This document shows positions 55,715-64,000 of a DNA stretch of 64,000 nucleotides, in pieces. This DNA is from Corticium candelabrum (taxonomy: Eukaryota > Porifera > Homoscleromorpha > Homosclerophorida > Plakinidae). Every line of letters starts with the position of its first letter. The stretch's first letter is position 1. The notes below the pieces were generated by a model that ran no database searches, was not told the DNA's origin, and saw only the letters and a list, made by a program, of their open reading frames with translations. The position numbers and the translations under genes are program-made. Location of the stretch: positions 6,745,959 through 6,809,958 of the forward strand of contig NC_085096.1 of the NCBI RefSeq assembly GCF_963422355.1, in the 5' to 3' direction.

Positions 55715-55745
<31 letters not shown>
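55713..55745. repeat. (TTTC)n microsatellite
   Basis: Eight TTTC units between the RecQ 3' flank and the Penelope 3' tail. Confidence 0.95.
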
Positions 55746-55984
55746 CTATATTTTGTCGAAGAGTCAAAGAGAGGTGATTGGCATCCGGGAGATCCAGCAC
55801 TTGGTTTTGACTGGAGCTCAGGTCCTGGATCCGGCTTTGGGTTGACTGTTATTCTTGTGTTGTTACTACAAACAACACTCACACAAAAACACACGCTCAC
55901 AAACACAACGGTCATCCTATACTATAATACGCGAACGCTCGGGAACGCCAACTTCCGTCTGTCCACCTGTCCACATGTATGTCT

Positions 55985-56175
55985 GTAACGCGCCGATCGA
56001 CACGACGCCGGTCTCGGATCGTCGCGAAACGCGGCGGGCCGGTCGAGAAGTCGATTCCGAGACAAACGGCCGCGTCGGATTTCGCCCGGAGTGACTCCGA
56101 CGGCCCGAGATGAGACTTTGGCGGTCTGAAATGAAATGCGTGAAAGTGTCTTCGCGGAAGTGACGTCATTCTCTA
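55985..56175. promoter_or_regulatory. CpG-rich stretch with a CRE-like TGACGTCA site
   Basis: About 190 bp are clearly richer in GC and CpG than the surroundings (GCGCCGATCGACACGACGCC and similar). TGACGTCA, the full CREB/ATF consensus, lies at 56161-56168. No adjoining gene start is recognisable on either strand, so a promoter role is only suggested. Confidence 0.35.
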
Positions 56176-56214
56176 CGAATAGATCATGACGTTTTAGGTG
56201 GGAACCCTAATGGA

Positions 56215-56470
56215 AAAGTTGGAGCGATCGACTATCGATCGTCCGAAGTCATAGGCGATCGCTTGAAGATAGGGTTGATCTCAAGCGACTGGTCGATTCT
56301 CAAGCGATCGCAGAAGCGCAGCTCAGTCGCTCGCGCGATGCGATCATCGAACGCGCGAGCATTTGCATGAATGGATGTGTTCTCAAGCGATCGCTTGACT
56401 AGTCGATCGATCGATCAGCATTTCAGTCGATCTCGATCTCACTGTGATCGATCGATCGATCGTCATGATG
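56215..56470. repeat. GATC/CGATCG-dense island
   Basis: CGATCG and GATCGATC words recur far above expectation, including two full copies of the palindrome AAGCGATCGCTT (one complete at about 56393, others partial) and ATCGATCGATCGATCG at about 56447-56462. No coding frame survives. The tract is not a simple tandem repeat; it looks like expanded palindromic words. Confidence 0.7.
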
Positions 56471-57531
56471 CCTAGCTATTAGCTAACTATATACTAGACG
56501 AACGCATGCATGTGTTCTTATGTAATCGATCGACCATAGTATATCTAAGTTGTACTTCTACATGACATGCAATGACGAACAATTATCTAGATACTACCTG
56601 TACTAGATGTACTGATTCTGTGAAGGCATGCGTTTACGGATCGAGATATGTTGCATGCGGTACGTGCATGTATCTAAATAGCGTCGCAATGCCATATGGC
56701 AGTCGAACCTGTAACTCGATCCAACCCAAGACTTAGCTAGACCGATGTCGATCATTCGATCGAAAATTGTCTTGCTCTCAGTCCAGTTGCAGGTCATCTG
56801 GCGGCCGCCTAGGACGTCGCGATGCGGTATACAGTCGGCATCATCTAGCTGACATTAGCGTCACTTTCACTGGAATGTTTGATCAGAGTGATCGCGAACC
56901 GACAATAATAGGTGAGGGAACACCCACATCCGGCTTACTTAGCCTCGAATCTCCACACACTTACGACGTGTAATCTAACACTGTACATTGTAAATAAACA
57001 CCTTTAGAAGCATGCACCTTGAAATAATATAATAAATCGTTGACAACTATTAAACAATCCAGATAAATATTTAAACAAATTAATCAGTCTCCACAGTGTT
57101 TGGCATGGACGCAACAAAATAACTCTCAGATCTGTCAGTATGGGTACAAAGACAAACTTGCTTAAAATGTTCCTCAGTGGAACCGCAACCAATGAACTCT
57201 CTTTGGGAGATGCTCTACACCAACACCATTCATCATTGATCACTTCAGCCCATGTCTGCTGCTGTACCAGCTGTTTCACTGAAAGAAGAAATAGCTGGGG
57301 AACACGGTGAGGGTTGTATTAATGCTACAATTGAATCCTCAGTTGAAGGCACAGGTGACACGTAGCACTGAATCGTCCCAACGTTCATTGCATCTGCTGC
57401 CTCAGATTCTGGTGGAGAAGGCCGAAATACAACAGTATAATTGTTTCTGGTGGTCTGCTTTGTGTATAAAACGCTTGAAAATACGCGTTTGCTAATTGAG
57501 GCCCTGGAGTAAACAGCCAGATGAGTCAATG
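56471..57531. other. Spacer, possibly decayed downstream part of the CACTA-like gene
   Basis: No recognised gene. Minus-strand frames at 57245-57529 and 57004-57279 adjoin the CACTA-like ORF and may be remnants or introns of it. They show no known motif. Confidence 0.4.
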
Positions 57532-58338
57532 TCAGATCAGCGTCAGAGCTAAGTATCTTCTCAATTGCAGCCTGTTGGATTGGTGTAAGCTGCCTGCTGA
57601 CTGGTGAACCTCCTTCTTACAAGGATATCCCCAGGAGTCTCTATTCGATTCATTCCTGTCACAATGAAGCCAATGATCACGTTCCTTCCAGTGTGCCAAC
57701 ATCTTCTCACACATCGCTTTCTGTTGAGTCAATGCTTTGACTTTACCGATCAAACTCAAATAGTAGTACTTCACAGAACCAGGTCTACCGCAGTGTCTGC
57801 ACAATGCAATGTCACTATCCAAAATGTCATAGTGGCATGGGTGATCTTCGTGAAGGCAAATGTAGTAAACTCTCGGTGGAATACAACCAGCATCTCCTAA
57901 AACCTTATGTAAAACAGACCACGATTCAGGTAGTTGTGATCTCTCATCAAGTATTTGTCTGTTGCACCATTTTAAAATGTCTTCAAAACATTTGTTGGAC
58001 ATTTTGTGTTTATCCTTTAAACTCAAAAGTTCCAGAAGTGTTTCATACCTACCAGGATTTTCAAGTTTATCTTCATCACTGTCAATATCAGAAACAGTAT
58101 CACTTGCATCACTACAAGGAATGCTCCCATTAGATGCCACAGCTATCTCATCCTCCTGTACACTACTTTCATTGAGAGAACTGCAAGCATTAGCATCCAA
58201 ATGTTCCTGATCAATGTTACATAAATGCCTATGTGCAGTAGTCCTTGACACTGGTTTAAAGTTGCAAATGGAACATGGACAATGACAGTGCTGTTTAGGA
58301 GCATCTTCACAATCACAAGTTATTGGGTGCATATTCAC
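57532..58338 (-). pseudogene. CACTA/EnSpm-like transposase N-terminal region
   Basis: An open frame of 268 codons. It starts with a Cys/His cluster (CDCEDAPKQHCHCPCSIC) and a helix containing TAHRHL. After an acidic spacer come LENPGRYETLLELLSLKDKH, KMSNKCFEDILKWCNRQI, SWSVLHKVLGDAGCIPPRVY, YICLHEDHPCHYDIL and LCRHCGRPGSVKYYYLSLIG, then MCEKMLAHWKERDHWL. This order (HKMS...KW, then C...HPC.Y......C..CG, then YYYL..I) is typical of the N-terminal half of Tnp2-like CACTA transposases in animals (from memory). The RNase H-like catalytic half should follow but the frame ends in unrelated sequence, so the copy is truncated. Confidence 0.6.
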
Positions 58339-58519
58339 ACTCCGATCACTACAAACACGTTTCGCACTAGAAGTTCCTTTAAAACCAATGCAGACATGTA
58401 CAAGTTACACAATGCACCTGACAGATCTAGAGCAATGTGCCAACTGAAACTAACTCTCATGGTTCATTTCATGGGCACTCATGTCTTTAGACACATGAAG
58501 TCTGAATCAAACAAAACTA

Positions 58520-60142
58520 CAGCTGTGGCCAAAAGTTCTCGGACACCTTAAAAAATATAGTTAAAGTGAAAAATATGGTTCTCGCCAGGATTTGCACTGA
58601 ACATTATGACCTGTTTACTCAAAGAGAGTATAATACACCAATATTTAAGAAGATTTAGGGATGACAAAATTACTTTAACCTGGTATAGCAATTACTTGAC
58701 CAATAGCTACGTATTCCATTACAGATGTGTTTGTCGCCATTTAGAGAATAGCCTATGAAACTATATTTAAAAACCACATTTTTATTGCACAAGTGTAGCT
58801 ATAAGTCTAGCAGAAGTTTCTGAGCAATTTGACTCATATGACGCTCATGATGGCCAAGACAAGGAACTACACCGAGGCGGAGAAGATCAGGATCCAGGTG
58901 CTGCATGAGGAAGGTCTCAGCCGCCGCCAGATTGCTCGCAGGATTTGTAAATCCCCTGCTGGCGTTGCAGCCTTGCTCCAGAAACTCCGTCAAACCGGTA
59001 GTATAAGGGACAGGCGCCGCACTGGACGGCCACGGGTCACCACCACTCGAGACGACAGGAACCTGTGCAGGATGAGCTTGCGAGACAGGAAGAAAACAGC
59101 AGTAAAATTGCACCAAGAATGGACTAATGGTGGTGCTGTGACTGCTTCCGTTAGGACAACTCGCAGAAGGTTGCTAGACCATGGTCTAAGGTCATGCAAG
59201 GCCCGAAAGAAGCCACTCATCAAACCTGACCAGGAGAGAGGAAGAGGCTGGCTTGGGCTCGTAGGCACAAAAATTGACTCAAAGACAGTGGAACCGTGTG
59301 TTATGGTCTGACGAATCCAGTTTCCAGTTGTTTGCAACTCCAGGGAATGTGAGGGTACGAAGAAAGCCCGGAGAAGAGTGAAACAAAGACTGCATCGTTC
59401 CCACAGTGAAGCATGGCTCTGGATCTGTTATGGTCTTGGGGTGCATGTCAAGTTCTGGAGTTGAAAGGCTGACTGTCTGTGACGGAACAATCAACTCTGA
59501 GAAGTATCAGGCTATTCTCCGTGATACAATGTTACCTGCAGCTCGTGAGATGTTCCGCAATGGCCAGAACTACACATTCCAGCAGGATAATGCTCCATGC
59601 CACACCTCAGTCTCAACAAGACGATGGTTCCAGACCAACAATGTTCGGGTGATGGACTGGCCGCCGCAATCACCAGACATGAACCCAATTGAGAACCTGT
59701 GGGCCGACCTGAAAATAGCTGTCCGACGTCACCAGCCGACCAGCAAGGCCCAGCTGAAGGCTGTACTCGAGGACGAGTGGCAGAGGATAGGTCCTGAGAG
59801 GTGCCAGAACCTGGTGAACAGCATGCCGACAAGGATATCAGCTCTGATCTGTGCCAAGGGACTGTGTACAAAATACTAGCAATTATTACTGAGATATTGC
59901 TAATTTGTTGCTGTTATTCTTATCTCAAATGATGTCTTTTCCTATGTTACATGTTACTCCATATATTTAATGATCCTGTTTTGTTAGTTTTGGGGCATAA
60001 TTGATATTATAATAAAAATATTGTGATCTCAAATTATAATTGTTATATTGGATTTATTACTGAACTATAACTGCATTTCTAACCAAATATGACCAATTTA
60101 CATAAAACATGACAGATGTCCGAGAACTCTTGGCCACAGCTT
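58520..60142 (+). mobile_element. Tc1/mariner-type DNA transposon
   Basis: Terminal inverted repeats start AGCTGTGGCCAAAAGTTCTC at 58521. At the right end the reverse complement reads AGCTGTGGCCAAGAGTTCTC, one mismatch in 25. TA dinucleotides lie at both edges (58518-58519 and 60143-60144), as expected for Tc1 target duplication. Length is about 1.6 kb. It encodes a damaged DD34E transposase. Confidence 0.9.
58829..59879 (+). pseudogene. Tc1-type DD34E transposase with two indels and one stop
   Basis: The N-terminal paired-like DNA-binding region is open: KIRIQVLHEEGLSRRQIARR, then a second helix-turn-helix up to RRRLLDHGLRSCKARKKP. Near 59235-59265 the frame shifts (around GGAGAGAGGAAGAGG, and a lost G in AATTGACTCAAAGA). 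After that the catalytic part reads LWSDESSFQLF (first Asp) and then TGA at about 59370, where TGC is expected. The second frame (59406-59879) has FQQDNAPCH (second Asp) and MNPIENLW (Glu) with 34 residues between, hence DD34E. It ends KGLCTKY. The copy is inactive, but its ends could still be moved in trans. Confidence 0.9.
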
Positions 60143-60144
60143 TA

Positions 60145-60605
60145 AGACCAGCTGCTTCCAAACTATCAATGTGTATAGCCTACAGGCAACCGCCAAAACC
60201 TACTTACCCCCTCAGACAGAGTATGTTTCCTCAGGTCTCTTATCAACCTATTAAACTATTAGGTTTGTTCTAAATTGCCAGCTGGTATTACAACAACCAA
60301 TGAGGGTTGACTACTAAAGAAGGCCGACACGAGACAACAGCATGCACCACATGAGGATCCAAATCTCACCTATCAACATGAGGATCCAAATTCCACCAAT
60401 CAACATGAGGATCCAAATCCCACCAATCAGCAGTGGGGCTCTAAGGTTCCCGTTCAGGTCCGTGCTAGCCATTATCAACTATGACCAATCAGCAAGCTTA
60501 GCCTAGCAGAAATCCCACCAATCAGCAACAGGCAAACCAAAAGTAAAATGCTAAAGCGGGAAACTCAAAGCATAGCTCATCTTGCAAGAGAGATTGATCT
60601 GTATC
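60145..60605. other. Spacer with a 27-bp repeat x 3
   Basis: CATGAGGATCCAAAT recurs at 60350, 60377 and 60404, a 27-bp unit ending CACCAATCAA or similar. CCAAT-box-like words (ACCAATCAG) repeat up to 60530 and precede the SAM-domain gene, so they might act in its promoter. Confidence 0.7.
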
Positions 60606-61365
60606 ATGAGCAAATTCATCAGCACATCCAGCCCAGCTGACCCATTAAATAACAGTGAGTGTGCAGAGGTAGACCTAGACTTGAACAAGTTATTGGAAAA
60701 GTCAACTACAAACACAGGTATAAGAATCAATTGCAAGATGAACGTGTACATGTACGAATTCTTAATGAATGATCTTCAGACTTCACAACCTGGACAGTAG
60801 AAGAGACAGCACAATGGCTACGTAGCATTGGCTGCTCAGAAGACATTACAGCAAACTTTATTGGTATGTCAATACTAAACTTGTTTGTAGAAAATGAGAG
60901 CTTTACTAACTAACTGGATGTCACAGACGAAGAGATTGATGGAGAAGCACTCCAAAGCATGGCAGATGAGTCAAGGCTAAGCACCATTGGCGTACAAAAA
61001 ATGAGCAGTAGACTCAAAATTTGCCATCGAATAAACGAACTTATAGAAGAAAGCAAGAAGTCTACAATGGCTTCGATCTACCCAAACAGTACACCACAGC
61101 ACAACCTGAGCACTATGACCAAGGATGTTCCAGCTGCTACTATAAAAGTGCACTTGGCACCAGCTGGGAAAGTCTCCCAAGCAGGACAAGCCTTTTTGAA
61201 AGCGCATCATCCATGGATTCACACACAGTACATGCATGGTAAGAGTGTCACACTAATCAGTCTGTTGAACAAACACTAACATGCATCTTTGCAAATACAG
61301 TAAAGCGGCTCATAAAAAAACTGCAAGAGAATTCTTCAGTTCTGCGAAGAACTTCAAAAATCTAG
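60606..61365 (+). CDS. SAM-domain protein, four short exons
   Basis: Exons 60606-60717, 60780-60863, 60927-61238 and 61301-61365 all join in phase 1 across GT/AG introns of about 62 bp. They give about 190 residues, from ATG 60606 to TAG 61363-61365. Exons 2-3 encode a complete SAM domain: WTVEETAQWLRSIGCSEDIT, then ANFIDEEIDGEALQSM, then RLSTIGVQKMSSRLKICHRI. SAM domains mediate homo- and hetero-oligomerisation in signalling and scaffold proteins. An unstructured, charged and threonine-rich region follows. Exon 4 in this phase gives KRLIKKLQENSSVLRR and stops. A second frame of the same DNA (61310-61490) is also open and ends at a donor, so alternative use or decay is possible. Many SAM-bearing genes of this size in such genomes are transposon-associated. 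I cannot decide between host and mobile origin. Confidence 0.65.
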
Positions 61366-62535
61366 ATGGTGATCAGACTAGACTAGACGAAGCTGTCCGA
61401 GACCTCCTGCCAAAGTGTTCCATGCCAGAGATTGGATTCGGGGAAGGTAATACCAGCAGTTATATAATACAACGTACAAATTACCAATGCGTCAACAGCT
61501 TCTGATCTGTGGCAGCTGGAATCCGTAGTCATCTAATGGACAGTACGAGGGAACACAGAAGACGAATCGCCAGTCTTTCCATGCGTCCAAAGGTATTCTA
61601 GCTACGCGTGTAGCTGTTTTCAAACCCTAAACTCACCGACCATCTTTGTGTTCTTTGCAGAAAGCCGAGGAGGCCTCTGCAACCAAGAACAAGACTCTGA
61701 CGGAAAGAAACATCTGCTTCGACGACCACAACGCAACTGCAGACGCGACGTGTCGGCACGTGAAATCGAATTCGAGATGCATATGAAGACTGCAATCCAC
61801 AACTCGATCTCCATAGCGTACTTTCGACACCAATAACCACAGCTCCATTTCCATTTCCCGCTTCCTGAAAAAGACCAGCTGCAGCAGCGTGCGCATCTCT
61901 CGTAGGCACCGAAGCTGCCTCTCATTGGCAGTTTGGTCGCGGAGAAAGAGCAAAACGACTCACACTGGAGAACTTAGGTGTCGCTCCAGCCAGCTCCAGT
62001 CGACATCACGAGGCGAACGTTAACGATACGGCTCTTGATACGGTGATTGACCAAGATGAAAGTAAATTTATCCGGGATATTAGCAGAATACGCCCTCTAA
62101 TTGTATGCTTTGGCAGATCACGAGTTATCGCAGAGAAGCAGCAATGCTGTTGTAGCAGCCGTACTGAAGCTGCCAAACATTTCAATGGCACTTCTTAACA
62201 AGCATTTAAGACCGATGGCAAAGCTTCTTGGCGTGCAACGCTACTCGGGCAAAGACAAAAACTGGCTCGTTGTAGAGTTGGCACGCGAGCTAGTAGCCAG
62301 GAAGTGGGTCGCTGTCAATGGAGACAAAAGACTGCTCTCTAGCGATAACATATTAGTTGCTAGGTACTTGTAGATATAATTAGACTAGCTACGTAGTTTG
62401 CAGTGCCAAAGTGTAAATTGTTGCGAAAGTATATCTAATAAAGACGATTGAATTCAATCAAAAAGTCTATATATAGCAAACTCGACAGAAACCAAAATGG
62501 CGCGAGGATTTCAATTAGAAATCAAAATGGCGGGG
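61366..62535. other. Region with candidate exons but no recognised gene
   Basis: A possible exon at about 61530-61608 ends ASLSMRPK before GTATTC. Another, after CTTTGCAG at about 61660, reads KAEEASATKNKTLTERNICF. A frame at 62101-62373 (NAVVAAVLKLPNISMALLNK, then LLGVQRYSGKDKNWLVVELA) has a normal amino-acid composition and might be a terminal exon. These could be downstream exons of the SAM gene or a separate transposon gene. The phases do not settle it. Confidence 0.4.
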
Positions 62536-62559
62536 CCTCTAATTAAAAGCGTTACCCAT

Positions 62560-62830
62560 AGTGGGTTCCGCAGGTTTATGTATGGGTTTTCTTAATTTTA
62601 CAAAAACCCTCAAGGTGGGTTATGGTGGGTTAAGGTAGGTTTCTTACGGTTTTACGTGGGTTTTTGTCGGGTTTTTGTGGGTTTTTTGTAAAGTTTCTGT
62701 GGGTTAGAAAACCCACATGTGGGTATTTGTTTCACAAACCCACACATGGGTTTGCCTCGTTTCCCACAGAAATCCTCATGAAAACACACACAAAAACACA
62801 TGTGGGTTTTGTGTCACATTCCCTGTGTCA
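62560..62830. repeat. GTGGGTTT-rich tract with internal palindrome
   Basis: GTGGGTT / GGGTTTTT words recur at least ten times on the plus strand in 62565-62710. They then invert to AACCCAC (62709-62745) around ACCCACATGTGGGT (62708-62721), and return to plus near 62803. The words are not the canonical animal telomere TTAGGG. Confidence 0.8.
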
Positions 62831-63167
62831 TCATCAGTCGGTTTGGTCAGTCATACTTAGTAATCTTGATACTGAACCGCAAAAGTTCAGAGAGGGTAAC
62901 GGATCATGTCCGGGTTCGTTGATTAGCTATGGGTTGACCCGTATGTGGCCAAAGTGTACATAGTAGGATCCCATCCGTTACCGTTTCCAAAGCGTGAGCT
63001 TTGTGCACTAGTAAAATTGTCGAAAGTTTTTAACTACACGTGTACTACTACCTTAATCATGCACCTACACTTACGTCACTTGTTGTGTCACATGCGCGCG
63101 CAATTAGGTGTGGTCCATTCCTGTTTGCGTAGGACGCTCGAACTCTGAATTCTGCTTGACGGCTGTT

Positions 63168-64000
63168 ATGTCAATCCATACGAAGAGACGACGCTCCGAC
63201 GTGGATGTAACAAATCTGATGGGGCCTACCACCTTGCGAGAATGGAGAAACCACTACAAAGACTGTGAGTCAAAATTGGCGCCTAGATGGAGGCGGCAAC
63301 TCGTGTCAATATCTGCCGCTCTAGACTGATTAGTGCTGTGACAGTTCTTTTCCTGATACGATATGAAGACAACGTAGTGCAGAAAGTTCGTGCTACAAAG
63401 CTGACACCCAAAGGAGACTTCGATGAAACGGTTCGTCCTGGCAGCAACATAATCGCCAAGTACGACAATGGTGCCCAATACCAGCTGTTGTTGAAGAGAT
63501 GGTAGCAACCGAGTCTGCTCAGAAACGTCAGGTATGTATCCAAACCTTGCGAATAATTATCTTTCCTGGCAACTTCCGATATATCTTTCGTGATGAAATT
63601 TCGCTCGATTGGTATTAGGTATGGTCATTGCACGTTATGGTCCTGTTCGGCTATTGAACACCCTCTTTGACACTTCGTCTACTGCATGTAATCTGAATGA
63701 CCTCTGTCAGGTTATTGAAGATTGAAGATAGATAACGTGACTCGCGCGCTACGCATGCTAAATGCTACCAAATCATTGTACTGTAATTACAAATGTGTAT
63801 TCTGATATTGTTCTCAATGCCCAACAGACAGACAAAACTCCAAAACCATCTGAATGTCAACCCAAGAAGAAAAAGATTGACAAAATGCGTTAATTAATGT
63901 ACTCTATTGCATTACTAATGGCAATGTTGTTAATTATGTCCACCTTCAGGTAATTGATGGTAAAAGAAAGTCTGAATCTACCAAAGCAACAGCACTCAAA
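63168..64000 (+). CDS. 5' part of a multi-exon gene leaving the window (possible frameshift)
   Basis: Exon 1 (63168-63264) starts with ATG, is basic (MSIHTKRRRSDVDVTNLMGP, then TTLREWRNHYKD) and ends ACT|GTGAGT. Exon 2 (from 63345, after GTGACAG) joins in phase and reads YEDNVVQKVRATKLTPKGDF, then DETVRPGSNIIAKYDNGAQY. Here the expected continuation (PAVVEEMVATESAQKR up to the donor at 63533) needs one extra base, so the annotated frame stops at TAG. Exon 3 (63828-63892 approx.) reads TDKTPKPSECQPKKKKIDKM. Exon 4 starts at 63951 after CTTCAG with VIDGKRKSESTKATALK and runs off the end. The AKY.NG..YPAVV block looks like a Tudor/chromo-type barrel. The family is not recognised. The frameshift may be an assembly error or mark a dead copy. 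Confidence 0.5.

Larger units (their letters stand above)
53505..55916 (+). mobile_element. Penelope-like element fused to RecQ fragment, copy B
   Basis: Starts within the 5' coding region (matching copy C from 51480) and continues through the N-terminal RT-associated part of a Penelope protein: ELTYVPTETKPNRQRYIQEF, then DNFARKLRLGLHTTRW. It continues with a clean frame at 54601-54867 (NTALKEYIERTRRALTEAKP, then DDIVIKKADEGSMIVVEDRQ, then YTRPRKG). The last blocks match the DK.I.I..ADKG..VV.DR signature that opens Penelope reverse transcriptases. The RT palm and GIY-YIG are absent. At 54868 the sequence passes directly into an intact RecQ C-terminal frame. After an AT-rich stretch and a (TTTC)n tract the shared 3' tail appears at 55828-55916. 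Confidence 0.72.

Noticed and set aside
62560-62830. A true telomere
   Set aside because: The unit is GTGGGTTTT-like, irregular, strand-switching and internal, not TTAGGG at an end.

Overview
The window looks like a piece of a repeat-rich, early-branching marine animal genome. A sponge is my best guess, but this is inference. The sequence is eukaryotic: spliced genes use GT/AG introns, several only about 55-70 bp long. The host-like gene families are metazoan: a CD36/LIMP-2 type scavenger receptor, a RING/TRAF-zinc-finger protein, a GT29 sialyltransferase, a HECT ligase fragment and a SAM-domain protein. Most of the remaining sequence is transposable elements and their wreckage. I see no bacterial operons, rRNA, functional tRNA genes or CRISPR.

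Layout. 0.8-3.1 kb: last exons of a CD36-family gene, then an intronless RING/TRAF-like gene. 3.2-10.1 kb: a minisatellite, a complete hAT element with an intact 794-residue transposase (minus strand), an inverted duplication of a helix-turn-helix-like exon around an unrecognised ORF, and a 332-bp satellite. 11.1-16.5 kb: a tRNA-derived SINE and a decayed multi-exon transposase split by very long (CA)n arrays. 19.8-24.3 kb: a sialyltransferase broken by one in-frame TAG, then nested inverted repeats holding THAP and tyrosine-recombinase remnants. 24.4-27.1 kb: a decayed Ty3/gypsy copy and a second, frameshifted CD36-family tail. 30.7-41.9 kb: a zinc-finger transposon-like gene, a second decayed gypsy copy, a cysteine-rich fragment, a minus-strand multi-exon transposon relic and a broken HECT gene.

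42.3-55.9 kb is the most unusual part. Three related pieces of a Penelope-like element lie here. Two carry a hammerhead-ribozyme core. Two continue, through the same junction, into the C-terminal part of a RecQ-type helicase. Between them sits a structurally complete Ty3/gypsy retrotransposon with two 115-bp LTRs that read identical, a 5-bp target duplication, a primer binding site and one uninterrupted gag-pol frame.

55.9-64.0 kb: a CpG-rich stretch with a CRE-like site, a GATC-dense island, a CACTA-like transposase N-terminus, a Tc1-type element with disabling lesions, a small SAM-domain gene, a GTGGGTT-rich tract, and the first exons of a gene that leaves the window.

The genes do not form a pathway. 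The organising theme is repeated invasion by DNA transposons, LTR elements and Penelope-like elements between short-intron host genes. By integrity, the gypsy element at 45.0-49.4 kb and the hAT at 4.7-7.4 kb are the youngest insertions. The multi-exon transposase relics look oldest.
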